Notes under the pieces: generated by a model
Told to the model about the DNA's origin: nothing
Database searches by the model: none
The model's input: the letters and a program-made list of their open reading frames with translations, nothing else
Program-made: the position numbers and the translations under genes
Shown: positions 54,002-62,118 of the stretch, piece after piece
How the letters are laid out: the number at the start of each line of letters is the position of its first letter
Position numbering within the stretch: position 1 is the first letter of the stretch
From: CAIRDP01 sp037138335
GTDB taxonomy: Bacteria > Bacteroidota > Bacteroidia > Bacteroidales > FEN-979
NCBI GenBank assembly: GCA_037138335.1
Contig: JBAXIO010000009.1
Span: forward strand, 112,373-176,372
Reading direction: 5' to 3'
Length of the DNA stretch: 64,000 nucleotides

Positions 54002-55291
54002 ATGGTAATTGAAATTATAATTTTATTCTTCCTTTTCCTTGTCAACGGCCTTTTTGTGATGACCGAGATTGCTCTGGTTTCATCGCGCAAGACCAGGCTT
54101 GAACTGGATGCACAGTCGGGTGACAAAGGGGCGCGCATAGCGCTGGAACATGTGAGCAAGCCTGCCCGGATCCTTTCAACGTTCCAGATAGCCATCACCC
54201 TTATAGGGATCCTGACCGGGGTTTTCAGCGGGGCAGAGATCTCTGCAGGATTTGCCTTATTGCTTGTTTCGGCAGGTGTTTCACAATCCATTGCCGGGAC
54301 ATTGGCCCTGACTATCGTTGTGATCGTGGTAACCCTTGTTTCCATGCTGATAGGTGAGCTTGTCCCTAAACGCATAGGGTTGTTAAATCCTGAAGGGATA
54401 TCCAAAGTGATGATACGGCCGATAGTGGCTATTTCATATGTGCTCAAGCCGGTTACCTGGCTGCTCACCAGGTTGAGCGACCTCATCATCGGTTTTCTCG
54501 GGATAAAGACATCCGCCGACTCAAAAGTAACTGAAGAAGAGATCAAGGCCATGGTTCAGGAAGGAACGGAGGATGGCGAGGTGCAGGAGATCGAACAGGA
54601 TATAGTGGAGAGGGTTTTTCACCTGGGCGACCAGAAGATCGCTTCCCTCATGACCCATTATTCGGATATTACCTGGCTGGATGCCAACGAAAGCCTTGAA
54701 GAGAACTGGAAAAAGATGAGGGAAGAGGTCCATTCGGTATACCCGGTCTGCCTCGACGACCTGGATAATGTTCTGGGGGTGGTCTATATCAAGGACCTTT
54801 TTTTACATTCTCAGCCTGATGCAGAGCTGAACCTGAAGGATTACATCAAACCCGCCCAGCTTGTGCTTGAAACCCTTACAGCATACGAGTCGCTGGAGTT
54901 GTTCAAGGAACATAAGATCCATTACGGACTGGTCATTGACGAGTACGGTTCTATTGTGGGGATGGTGACCCTTAATGATATCCTTGAAGCCATCGTAGGG
55001 GATTTTAACGAGCCTGACCCCGATGAGCCCCAGATCAATATAAGGGACGACGGGAGCTGGCTGGCCGACGGGCAGATGTCGTTCTATGAATTTGCATACG
55101 AATTCAACCTCCAGGGCTTCGATAAAACGAGGGTAAAATTCAACACACTGGCAGGACTGGCAATAAGCATCCTCAGGCATATCCCGAAACCGGGAGAAAA
55201 GTTCTGCTTCATGGGATTCGAATTTGAGATAGTCGACCTTGACGGCAACCGCATCGACAAACTGATTATAAAAAAAGTGGCAGAGGGTTGA
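54002..55291 (+). CDS. CNNM/CBS-domain transporter-like protein (hemolysin C / CorC family)
   Basis: This 429-residue protein has a DUF21/CNNM membrane domain (about 1-190; four helices, NGLFVMTEIALVSSRKTRLE), two CBS domains (about 205-330; ASLMTHYSDITWLDANESLE and YIKDLF, then KIHYGLVIDEYGSIVGMVTL) and a C-terminal CorC_HlyC domain (about 345-428; PDEPQINIRDDGSWLADGQM). Family members are linked to Mg2+ or Co2+ homeostasis; the old name hemolysin is misleading. The Bacteroidetes gliding protein GldE belongs to the same superfamily, but nothing here ties this gene to gliding. Confidence 0.92.
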   Translation: MVIEIIILFFLFLVNGLFVMTEIALVSSRKTRLELDAQSGDKGARIALEHVSKPARILSTFQIAITLIGILTGVFSGAEISAGFALLLVSAGVSQSIAGTLALTIVVIVVTLVSMLIGELVPKRIGLLNPEGISKVMIRPIVAISYVLKPVTWLLTRLSDLIIGFLGIKTSADSKVTEEEIKAMVQEGTEDGEVQEIEQDIVERVFHLGDQKIASLMTHYSDITWLDANESLEENWKKMREEVHSVYPVCLDDLDNVLGVVYIKDLFLHSQPDAELNLKDYIKPAQLVLETLTAYESLELFKEHKIHYGLVIDEYGSIVGMVTLNDILEAIVGDFNEPDPDEPQINIRDDGSWLADGQMSFYEFAYEFNLQGFDKTRVKFNTLAGLAISILRHIPKPGEKFCFMGFEFEIVDLDGNRIDKLIIKKVAEG

Positions 55292-55324
55292 CCCCTGTCA
55301 CTCTCGTTTCATATCCGTTGATTC

Positions 55325-58300
55325 TTATTTTTGGATGACCAGTTTCCTGATGAATGAGCCTGCCGCGCTTTGTATCCTTATATAGTAAATCCCTTCGGGG
55401 TTACCGCTGATGTCGACCGGCCTCGTGGATTTTCCGCTGAGCTGCAGGCCTTTCTCTGAAAACACGGTTGATCCCAGTGAATTGAACACATCGATGTCGG
55501 CTGAAACAGCCGAACGGGTGTTGAATCCTATAGTAAACCTGCCGTGGGCCGGGTTAGGATATACTTCGAAGCCCAGGGCGTTGATTTCAGCTATACCGGC
55601 CGGTGCATAGAGGATAACGGTCTTTTCTTCGGAAGCAGTTGCTTCCCCGCATTCATTCTTTGCTTTCACGCTGATCTTCACCGTACCGGAGTATTTGCCG
55701 GCCCATACGGCTGTTCCTGTGAGGGCGCCGGTGATGGTGCCGGCGGCAGAAGGATCAATAACCCAGTCATATCCTGTAGCATTGGCTGCAGCTGCTGTTG
55801 TGAATTCTGTGGAAGAAACCCTGTTGGTATTCACGCTGTCGGGGCCGCCTGGTTTTGCAGCCGGAACGGGAACATCATGGATGATGACTTCCATATTTTT
55901 ATTATCGGAGCAACCGTATGCCGACTGTATGGCCAGCCCTGCCGAATAAGTGCCCGGTGCCAGATAGGTATGTATTGGATTCTGAAGATTTGAAGTGTTG
56001 TTGCTCCCCGATAAAGGGTCGCCAAAATTCCATGACCATGAAGTAATAACTGCGCCGGGATGAGTTGAGAGGTCGGTGAATGAAGTTTCTGTACCTGCGC
56101 AGCTTGCATCGTTTGCAAAAGCGGCAACAGGGTTTTCATAAACATGTATGTATGCCGGTTTGGTTAAAGTGACTGGGTTCATGCCCGTTTTTGAAACTGT
56201 GAGGGACACATCGTAGTCACCGGGGGTGGAATAAATTATTGATACAGGATTTTTAAGTGTGGATGTGCCCTGACTTGCGCCCTGGAAAGTCCACTGCCAG
56301 CCGCTGGGGGAACCGGTTGAGAAGTCGGTAAAATTAACCGGTGTGCCTGTACATACAGTGGTGATGTTTGCAGTGAAATCAGCGGAGAGGATTTGTTCAG
56401 TAACATTGATGAAGGAGGTATGGCGTTTAAAATCCTGTTTTGTAACGACCACCATGATCTTTGTGCCGACCGGAAGTGCCGGGATTGCCAGGGTGGCGGG
56501 GCCTGCTGCGCTTCCGTAAGCCGTTGCGATGATCTCATTGTTTACGGTGAGGGCAATGAATGCATTGTCATTTGCGGTAACTTCAACTGTTGTTGGGCCG
56601 GAGCCCACCGCCGACAGGTGGTTTACGGTGAGGTCGATAGGAACGGTATCGGCAAGCTGCAAAAAAGCATCCCCGTGCATATGAAACAATCGGCAGGTTA
56701 TTTGCTTATCATCCGAATTATATGGCCAGTCAGATTGTTGAAGGAAGTATTTGCCTGCAGCATTTCCAAAGGCAGGGAGCATCCCCCTTGAAACAGGAGG
56801 TGTCCCGTAATCGGGCATGAACTGGGGCCAGAGATTGTCAAAAACACCCCAGAGAAAGGTGTCATTTACAAACGATAAGGAAGTCTCCGTGGGGCAGATC
56901 AGTCCAAGTGCCCCGGCATCATGACCGTTCACGGTAAGGCGCTGAAATACTTCTGAGAAACACTGGGCAGGGCAACCCGGGGGATTATGGAATGCGCCTG
57001 TTTCGCAGTTGATTGAGAATACAAAAGGAAGAAGTGTATTTGTGAGCTGGTTGATATTTGAGATACTGTAGGAAGGTTCACCCCACTGGGTGTAGTTTCC
57101 ATGATCCCTGTGAAGAAGGATGAAAGCACCTTCGTTGATCGCGGTGTTGATCTTTGCGGCTGTCCCGTCGTTGAAACCTCCGACGTCTCCCGGGTTGTTC
57201 GGAATATAATTCAATCCCGAAGGACCGAAGTACGACATGACAGTGCCTGTATTCGGCGCGGTTGACCATGGGCCGGTATTATAATTGTCGGCAGGCGAAT
57301 ACAGGGCATTGATCCTTTGCACATGTTTCCCAAGCTTATTCTTCCAGAAACCCCCGACAAGTTCTGAACAGAGCTGGAACCAGCGGTCATCCTGCCATCC
57401 GAGGGCTGATATGGGGTGCATATAATAGCCCGTATCGGAGGGACGGTTTCTTTCAAAGTTTATCAAACGGCCAACCATAATTCGCAATTCAGCTGAATCA
57501 TTTGCGGCAATCCTTGCAAAAACCACATCGGGCAAATCATCTCCGGTAAGATCGGCGTAATAATTGTCAGAGGCATAATCGGGATAACCATACGGATGGG
57601 GATAAAGATGTGAGATGATATTTTTACCGGCATCACTTCCATAGTCGCCAAGCAGGAGACAGGCAGCAGGTTTGATCGTCCAGTTGGCATAAGCGTCTGA
57701 TATAAAAGCCTTAATTGCTGATTCGGTATTGCCGCCAACCTGGGTCAGTGAGAAAACCCTGGTAAGAATGCCCTGCTGGTTACGCCAGTTTTTAATAGAG
57801 TCGGCCCAGCGGAGAAAATCAGGCCCGTCGGGGCTGATGATGATATATTCACATTCATTGCCTGCGGCAGATTTTGAAGCCCTGGCCTGCTGCATCCTTT
57901 CAGGGTAATTCACTCTGGGCAGGGAAGAAAAATTCAGGATATTATCGGCCATAATAGGATCCCAGTAAGGGCTTCGGAAGGCATCATTCCCATAAACATG
58001 GCTGCCTCCCTCAAAAGTGAGGTTTATCCTGATGTTTTTATACACTTTCAGTTCCTTTGTGACCGGGTTATACTGGAAAGGTGTAATACCCAGGATGATG
58101 ACATCGCTGCCGCGTATCTGTTCCACTCTGGAGATCTGTACCGGGTTAGCAGGATAAAACGCATTGGTGTTATAGGTTACCTGGTCTTTTCTGTATACTA
58201 TGTCTTTTTGAGTGTCCAGAGGGGTCTCAGGGGCACATGAAAGGTCAATGCCCCTATAGGTTTCAACTTCCAAGTCAAGGATGTTTAAATGCGGAGTTGA

Positions 58301-58588
58301 GCCCTGGGGAATGGCAATATACCGCCCAGTGCCCGGAAGATCGGGTTTCCCTGCATCGTTGGAAAGAAACACCCCCGGAAGGTTGACTTTTTTTACAGAT
58401 TGACCTTCAATGATAACAGGTTCAATGGAAAAAGTTTGAATGGAATATACAACCTGCACCATATCTGCTTTGGTCATGGACAGATTAAAACCCTGTTTGC
58501 CCCAGCTGTTGCTGAAGGTGAAATTCCCGGCATCCATTGAAAAAGTAATGCAGACCAGGGCAGTAAACAGAAGAAAAAATCTTGTCAT
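55325..58588 (-). CDS. C25 (gingipain-type) cysteine peptidase with PKD domains and T9SS tail
   Basis: This 1,087-residue protein has a signal peptide (about 1-20), an N-terminal propeptide-like domain, and a C25 catalytic domain (about 235-570). The catalytic His is in LHRDHGNYTQWG and the Cys in FSINCETGAFH. An Ig-like domain, two PKD domains (VNFTDFSTGSPSGWQWTF and TSFTDLSTHPGAVITSWSWN) and a C-terminal T9SS sorting domain (VYPNPAHGRFTIGF, ending RKLVIQK) follow. It should be exported through the outer membrane by the type IX system and act as a surface or free endopeptidase. A shorter C25 gene lies upstream on the same strand. Confidence 0.93.
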   Translation of the reverse strand: MTRFFLLFTALVCITFSMDAGNFTFSNSWGKQGFNLSMTKADMVQVVYSIQTFSIEPVIIEGQSVKKVNLPGVFLSNDAGKPDLPGTGRYIAIPQGSTPHLNILDLEVETYRGIDLSCAPETPLDTQKDIVYRKDQVTYNTNAFYPANPVQISRVEQIRGSDVIILGITPFQYNPVTKELKVYKNIRINLTFEGGSHVYGNDAFRSPYWDPIMADNILNFSSLPRVNYPERMQQARASKSAAGNECEYIIISPDGPDFLRWADSIKNWRNQQGILTRVFSLTQVGGNTESAIKAFISDAYANWTIKPAACLLLGDYGSDAGKNIISHLYPHPYGYPDYASDNYYADLTGDDLPDVVFARIAANDSAELRIMVGRLINFERNRPSDTGYYMHPISALGWQDDRWFQLCSELVGGFWKNKLGKHVQRINALYSPADNYNTGPWSTAPNTGTVMSYFGPSGLNYIPNNPGDVGGFNDGTAAKINTAINEGAFILLHRDHGNYTQWGEPSYSISNINQLTNTLLPFVFSINCETGAFHNPPGCPAQCFSEVFQRLTVNGHDAGALGLICPTETSLSFVNDTFLWGVFDNLWPQFMPDYGTPPVSRGMLPAFGNAAGKYFLQQSDWPYNSDDKQITCRLFHMHGDAFLQLADTVPIDLTVNHLSAVGSGPTTVEVTANDNAFIALTVNNEIIATAYGSAAGPATLAIPALPVGTKIMVVVTKQDFKRHTSFINVTEQILSADFTANITTVCTGTPVNFTDFSTGSPSGWQWTFQGASQGTSTLKNPVSIIYSTPGDYDVSLTVSKTGMNPVTLTKPAYIHVYENPVAAFANDASCAGTETSFTDLSTHPGAVITSWSWNFGDPLSGSNNTSNLQNPIHTYLAPGTYSAGLAIQSAYGCSDNKNMEVIIHDVPVPAAKPGGPDSVNTNRVSSTEFTTAAAANATGYDWVIDPSAAGTITGALTGTAVWAGKYSGTVKISVKAKNECGEATASEEKTVILYAPAGIAEINALGFEVYPNPAHGRFTIGFNTRSAVSADIDVFNSLGSTVFSEKGLQLSGKSTRPVDISGNPEGIYYIRIQSAAGSFIRKLVIQK

Positions 58589-58654
58589 AAAGAGTGATGC
58601 ATGATAAGTTAATACAAGATGTGGTGAAACACTCTTATAAATGGTTATCTGTGA

Positions 58655-60772
58655 TTATTTGACAATAAGTTTTGTCCTTGCTTTCAGGCTTGCACCCTCT
58701 ATTTCAATAGTATAAACCCCCGTAGGGATTTTGGGCAGGTTCAGGGTAAGCGGTTCCGGCTCAGAAAGGCTCATGTTTTCCCATGTTTTAACGATCTGTC
58801 CATAAGTATTGATCAGGCAGATACTGACATTGGAACCTAAAGCCGTTCCGGCTTTCAGGGTGACCTTTCCTGAACATGGGTTCGGGTAAGCAGTTAAATT
58901 TGCGATGCTTTGCTTATCCTGGATTCCAACAGGAATATTCTCAGTGTAGACCCAGAGTGAGGGGTCGCCAAGTAAAGTGCAGTCATAATGGCACCAGCGC
59001 TGGGCCCCCGGTTCAAATTCACCCGGAAGATTCACCCATGGGGCCGTTTTAATCTTCGACATCATATGGGCTGCGCCAATTTCATGGATCTGTTCTGAAA
59101 CGGTATCGTTATAGATTGCACTTACAAATTCCCTGTTCAGGTGGGCTGAAGGCCCTTCGGTAGTACCCTGGTCAAACCATCCGTACCTTGAATTAAAGAT
59201 CCCGCCTGCAAGAAAATTCTCAATCAGCACCATTTTTTCGGCAATACAGTCGTTGGCATCGAAAGCGCCGCAGTCGCATCCATGGGTATACATCAGGGTG
59301 TAATTATGGGTGACGCCGTTCAGTGCATAGAAATTCGCATTGGTGATATCACCCATGTTGAGCCTCATAACATAAACCTCGTTTGCATGACCGGCATGAT
59401 AAATAAATGAGGGCCCGTTGTTTATCCTGTTAAAAAGTTCACTAAGCGTCCAGGTATAACTAACAGGGCCGCCGGGGCTGGCAAGGGTATCATATAATCT
59501 GTCGATATGGTTGTAGGCTGATGGTATGCCATGTGTAAAATAACCGTTGTCGACATGGTCATCAACCAGGAGATTCAGGTAATCCTGGCCCAAAGTCCAG
59601 CGAGGTGTCGATGAATCCATAAATTCAGCAACAATGAGAGGTTGTGCCTGCTCGTTGAATTTCTGGTGGGCGCGGTACCATATCGTTTTATGGATGATGT
59701 TTGCCTGCTCCTGGGCTGTGCCAAACGGTAGCCTGCCAACAGATACTTCAGGAAGCAGATCTGCATCATCGGCTAACTCACCGTAAACTCCATTGGCATT
59801 TGCGTCGTAATTCCCATCCATTCCCGAATAATAGATGTCGGCAGGAATATCCCAGCTGGTATAGCCTGACCCGGAATTCACATGGCAGTAAAAACCGCGA
59901 CAGGGAACAATGTCGACATCACCTCCAAGCAGGGCATACTCTATGCCTTTCTGCTGGTATTCCTGTTTGATCAGGTTACGTATTTTATCCTGGTTGTCAA
60001 TTCCGCTGATAGTTGAATAAATGTTCTCGACAGTAAAGATCTGTGAACTGATCCCAAGTGAGTCATACATATGGACGAGAGGGGCGAACCCGGTTGCAAA
60101 ATTTTCCCCGGTAATTATCAGTACCTGGTAACCGCTGGCAGCGCTTTTCTTTGCAGGATAATTCTCCATCAATTCAGTATTCTGGGCGAATTGCCTGATC
60201 CTGTTCCTGGCTTTTTCAGATGGGGAAAGATTTTTCAGGGCTTCTGCCGAAGCGGAAGATTTTACAGTGGATATTGTTATTGTGACATCTGAATAATATC
60301 CGGCTTTCTGAAGGGAAGGATAATATATCAATGGTGTGAACGTGCTCAGCGCAAAAGCGTAACCGTTAAGATATGAGGTGGTAAGATCTCCTTTTGGCGT
60401 AAGCGGGTAGGCAGCGGAAGAACTGTATGCAGCTTCGTTTTTAAGAAATTTCCCATTGTCTCCCTTTGAAATGGGGCTTATATCCTGTTGGGGCTGGATA
60501 CTGTAATTCCCGGGCAATTCTACATAACCTGAGCCTTGCATGAGAATCCCTGTTGCTGATTCTCCCGCGGGGAGCATAAGGGAGATTGCCTGCCAGGGCA
60601 GCATAGGCTCTCCCGGCTTTCCCGACAACAAGGTATGGTCAAATGAGATTGTAAGGTAAATTCCGTTGCTTTTTATATCAGGTTTCCCGAAATGGTAGGT
60701 TTTTATAACAGTACCGGCATATAATGATAGGTTCAGTATGCAGGCAAGTGCAAAAATGATATTTTTTCTCAT
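58655..60772 (-). CDS. C25 (gingipain-type) cysteine peptidase with T9SS tail
   Basis: About 705 residues from MRKNIIFALACILNLSLYAG; the frame extends 79 codons upstream but that part is not protein-like and overlaps the ROK-family gene on the same strand. Signal peptide, propeptide (about 20-190), C25 domain (about 205-590) with His in YHAGHANEVYV and Cys in YTHGCDCGAFDA, then directly a T9SS C-terminal domain (AYPNPCSGKVTLKAG, ending ARTKLIVK). There are no PKD domains, unlike the neighbour. It is probably a secreted protease paralogous to the gene 66 bases downstream. Confidence 0.92.
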   Translation of the reverse strand: MRKNIIFALACILNLSLYAGTVIKTYHFGKPDIKSNGIYLTISFDHTLLSGKPGEPMLPWQAISLMLPAGESATGILMQGSGYVELPGNYSIQPQQDISPISKGDNGKFLKNEAAYSSSAAYPLTPKGDLTTSYLNGYAFALSTFTPLIYYPSLQKAGYYSDVTITISTVKSSASAEALKNLSPSEKARNRIRQFAQNTELMENYPAKKSAASGYQVLIITGENFATGFAPLVHMYDSLGISSQIFTVENIYSTISGIDNQDKIRNLIKQEYQQKGIEYALLGGDVDIVPCRGFYCHVNSGSGYTSWDIPADIYYSGMDGNYDANANGVYGELADDADLLPEVSVGRLPFGTAQEQANIIHKTIWYRAHQKFNEQAQPLIVAEFMDSSTPRWTLGQDYLNLLVDDHVDNGYFTHGIPSAYNHIDRLYDTLASPGGPVSYTWTLSELFNRINNGPSFIYHAGHANEVYVMRLNMGDITNANFYALNGVTHNYTLMYTHGCDCGAFDANDCIAEKMVLIENFLAGGIFNSRYGWFDQGTTEGPSAHLNREFVSAIYNDTVSEQIHEIGAAHMMSKIKTAPWVNLPGEFEPGAQRWCHYDCTLLGDPSLWVYTENIPVGIQDKQSIANLTAYPNPCSGKVTLKAGTALGSNVSICLINTYGQIVKTWENMSLSEPEPLTLNLPKIPTGVYTIEIEGASLKARTKLIVK

Positions 60773-60806
60773 GGCGATGATACAGGTTTGTTTAGTTTTC
60801 TGACAA

Positions 60807-60814
60807 CAAAGGTA
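60807..60814 (-). promoter_or_regulatory. -7 element for the upstream C25 peptidase gene
   Basis: TACCTTTG on the minus strand lies 34 bases before the ATG at 60772. It supports the downstream start codon over the long upstream extension. Confidence 0.55.
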
Positions 60815-60911
60815 CTTAAAAGTTGCTTTAATGAACATATAATCAGATGAAGCCGGAGTGGATTGTTCCCGGGAAGTGCCATTCAATGGGTTCAACAACA
60901 TGCTTGTGCTG

Positions 60912-62009
60912 TTACAGCCTTGACAGGGCAAAGGCGTATGCTCCCAGGGAGACCGCTGCAGAAGTCCCGAGCCTTGAAACCCCGACCCCGATTTTCTTCT
61001 GGGGGTCATACTGGACCGTAGTTTCAGAGAAAGGAACCTGGATCCTGCCCGAGCCGGAGTAAAGAAATTTCTTAAATTCTTCCGGTTCCTCCAGGTTATA
61101 CACTTCCACTTCCAGCCTCGGCAGGGGGTGCCCGCTCATGGTTGCGAATGGAAGGTTCATTTCCTCTACCAGTTTTGGAAGGAACAGGGGATAGGCCCCC
61201 GATAATCCGCCACCGATAACCACAAGCCCGTCAACCAGGGTGATTGCATTTGCAATGGTATCCGCGGCATCCGTGGCAAAGGACCTGAAAGCTTTGATCG
61301 CTGCTTCCTTATTGCCGGGCTTCTGCCCAAGGCCAATAGCACAGATCTCTTTGGGTTCAGGCACCGAACCGATATTCAGGCCGGTGAGACTGGCATATTC
61401 GCGCTTCAACCCCCTGATACTTACACTTTCCTCGGCATCCCAGTTTTTATATGTGCGGTTACGGGAACGGTTTATCTCCCCCCCGGCCGAATTATCCCCG
61501 AAAAACAGCCCGTTACGGCCTACAATCCCGCCTCCGAAACCCGTCCCGAAAGTGACCCCGAGCAGGTTCCTGTATTCCTTTGGATTGCCTGAAGCACGCA
61601 GTTTTGCATTGATCTGCGGCAGCAGCCCGAACATGGCTTCGCCATAGGCAAACAGGTCCCCGTCGTTGAGGATGAATACCGGGATGCCAAATTGTTCCTG
61701 CAGCATGGTCCCCAGGGCAACACCACCCCGGAAGAAAGGCAGGTTCTGAAGGTCCCCGATGATCCCGTTCTCATAGTCGGCAGGGCCTGGGAAAGCAAAA
61801 CAGATTGCCGCAGCCTTATCATGGAGATTGGCCTGGACAAGCTGGAATCCTTTAATTATGGTTTTAAGTATTTCCTCAAGTGAATTAGCCTTGGACGGAA
61901 GCGTAATAGGCTCAACAATCTCTTTCACATACTGGACTGCCGAAAACACCAGGTTGGTTCCCCCTGCGTCGAGGGTCATGACGATTCGCTTGTCGGTAGT
62001 GTAGTTCAT
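60912..62009 (-). CDS. ROK-family sugar kinase-like protein without the zinc motif
   Basis: This 365-residue protein has the ASKHA nucleotide-binding fold of ROK proteins: phosphate loop MTLDAGGTNLVFSAV (about 11-25), catalytic-type Asp in ILNDGDLFAYGEA (about 130), GVTFGTGFGGGIVGRNG (about 165) and adenosine motif VVIGGGLSGAYPLFLP (about 275). The ROK hallmark C-x-C-G-x2-G-C-x-E zinc motif and its preceding His are missing; the region reads SAGGEINRSRNRTYKNWDAE. There is no DNA-binding domain, so a hexose kinase (glucokinase- or fructokinase-like) is more likely than a repressor. Substrate is unknown. Confidence 0.85.
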   Translation of the reverse strand: MNYTTDKRIVMTLDAGGTNLVFSAVQYVKEIVEPITLPSKANSLEEILKTIIKGFQLVQANLHDKAAAICFAFPGPADYENGIIGDLQNLPFFRGGVALGTMLQEQFGIPVFILNDGDLFAYGEAMFGLLPQINAKLRASGNPKEYRNLLGVTFGTGFGGGIVGRNGLFFGDNSAGGEINRSRNRTYKNWDAEESVSIRGLKREYASLTGLNIGSVPEPKEICAIGLGQKPGNKEAAIKAFRSFATDAADTIANAITLVDGLVVIGGGLSGAYPLFLPKLVEEMNLPFATMSGHPLPRLEVEVYNLEEPEEFKKFLYSGSGRIQVPFSETTVQYDPQKKIGVGVSRLGTSAAVSLGAYAFALSRL

Positions 62010-62031
62010 AATATTGTCGATTAAAATTATT

Positions 62032-62117
62032 GGTTGCTAGGTTGCTAGGTTACTAGGCTACTAGGTTTTTGTTAAATGTACAACCCAGTTACCCAGTTGC
62101 CCAGCAGCCCAGTACCC
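62032..62117. repeat. 8-nt unit array with imperfect inverted halves upstream of the ROK gene
   Basis: GGTTGCTA, GGTTACTA and GGCTACTA units are followed by about 20 bases and then CCCAGTTA, CCCAGTTG and CCCAGCAG units. The two halves are roughly complementary with regular A-C mismatches. The array fills the space between polA and the ROK-family gene, ending at the polA stop codon. Confidence 0.8.
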
Positions 62118-62118
62118 A

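Noticed and set aside
60773..61009. N-terminal extension of the shorter C25 peptidase
   Set aside because: The extended frame has no protein-like pattern and overlaps the ROK gene; a proper signal peptide begins at 60772 with a -7 element upstream.
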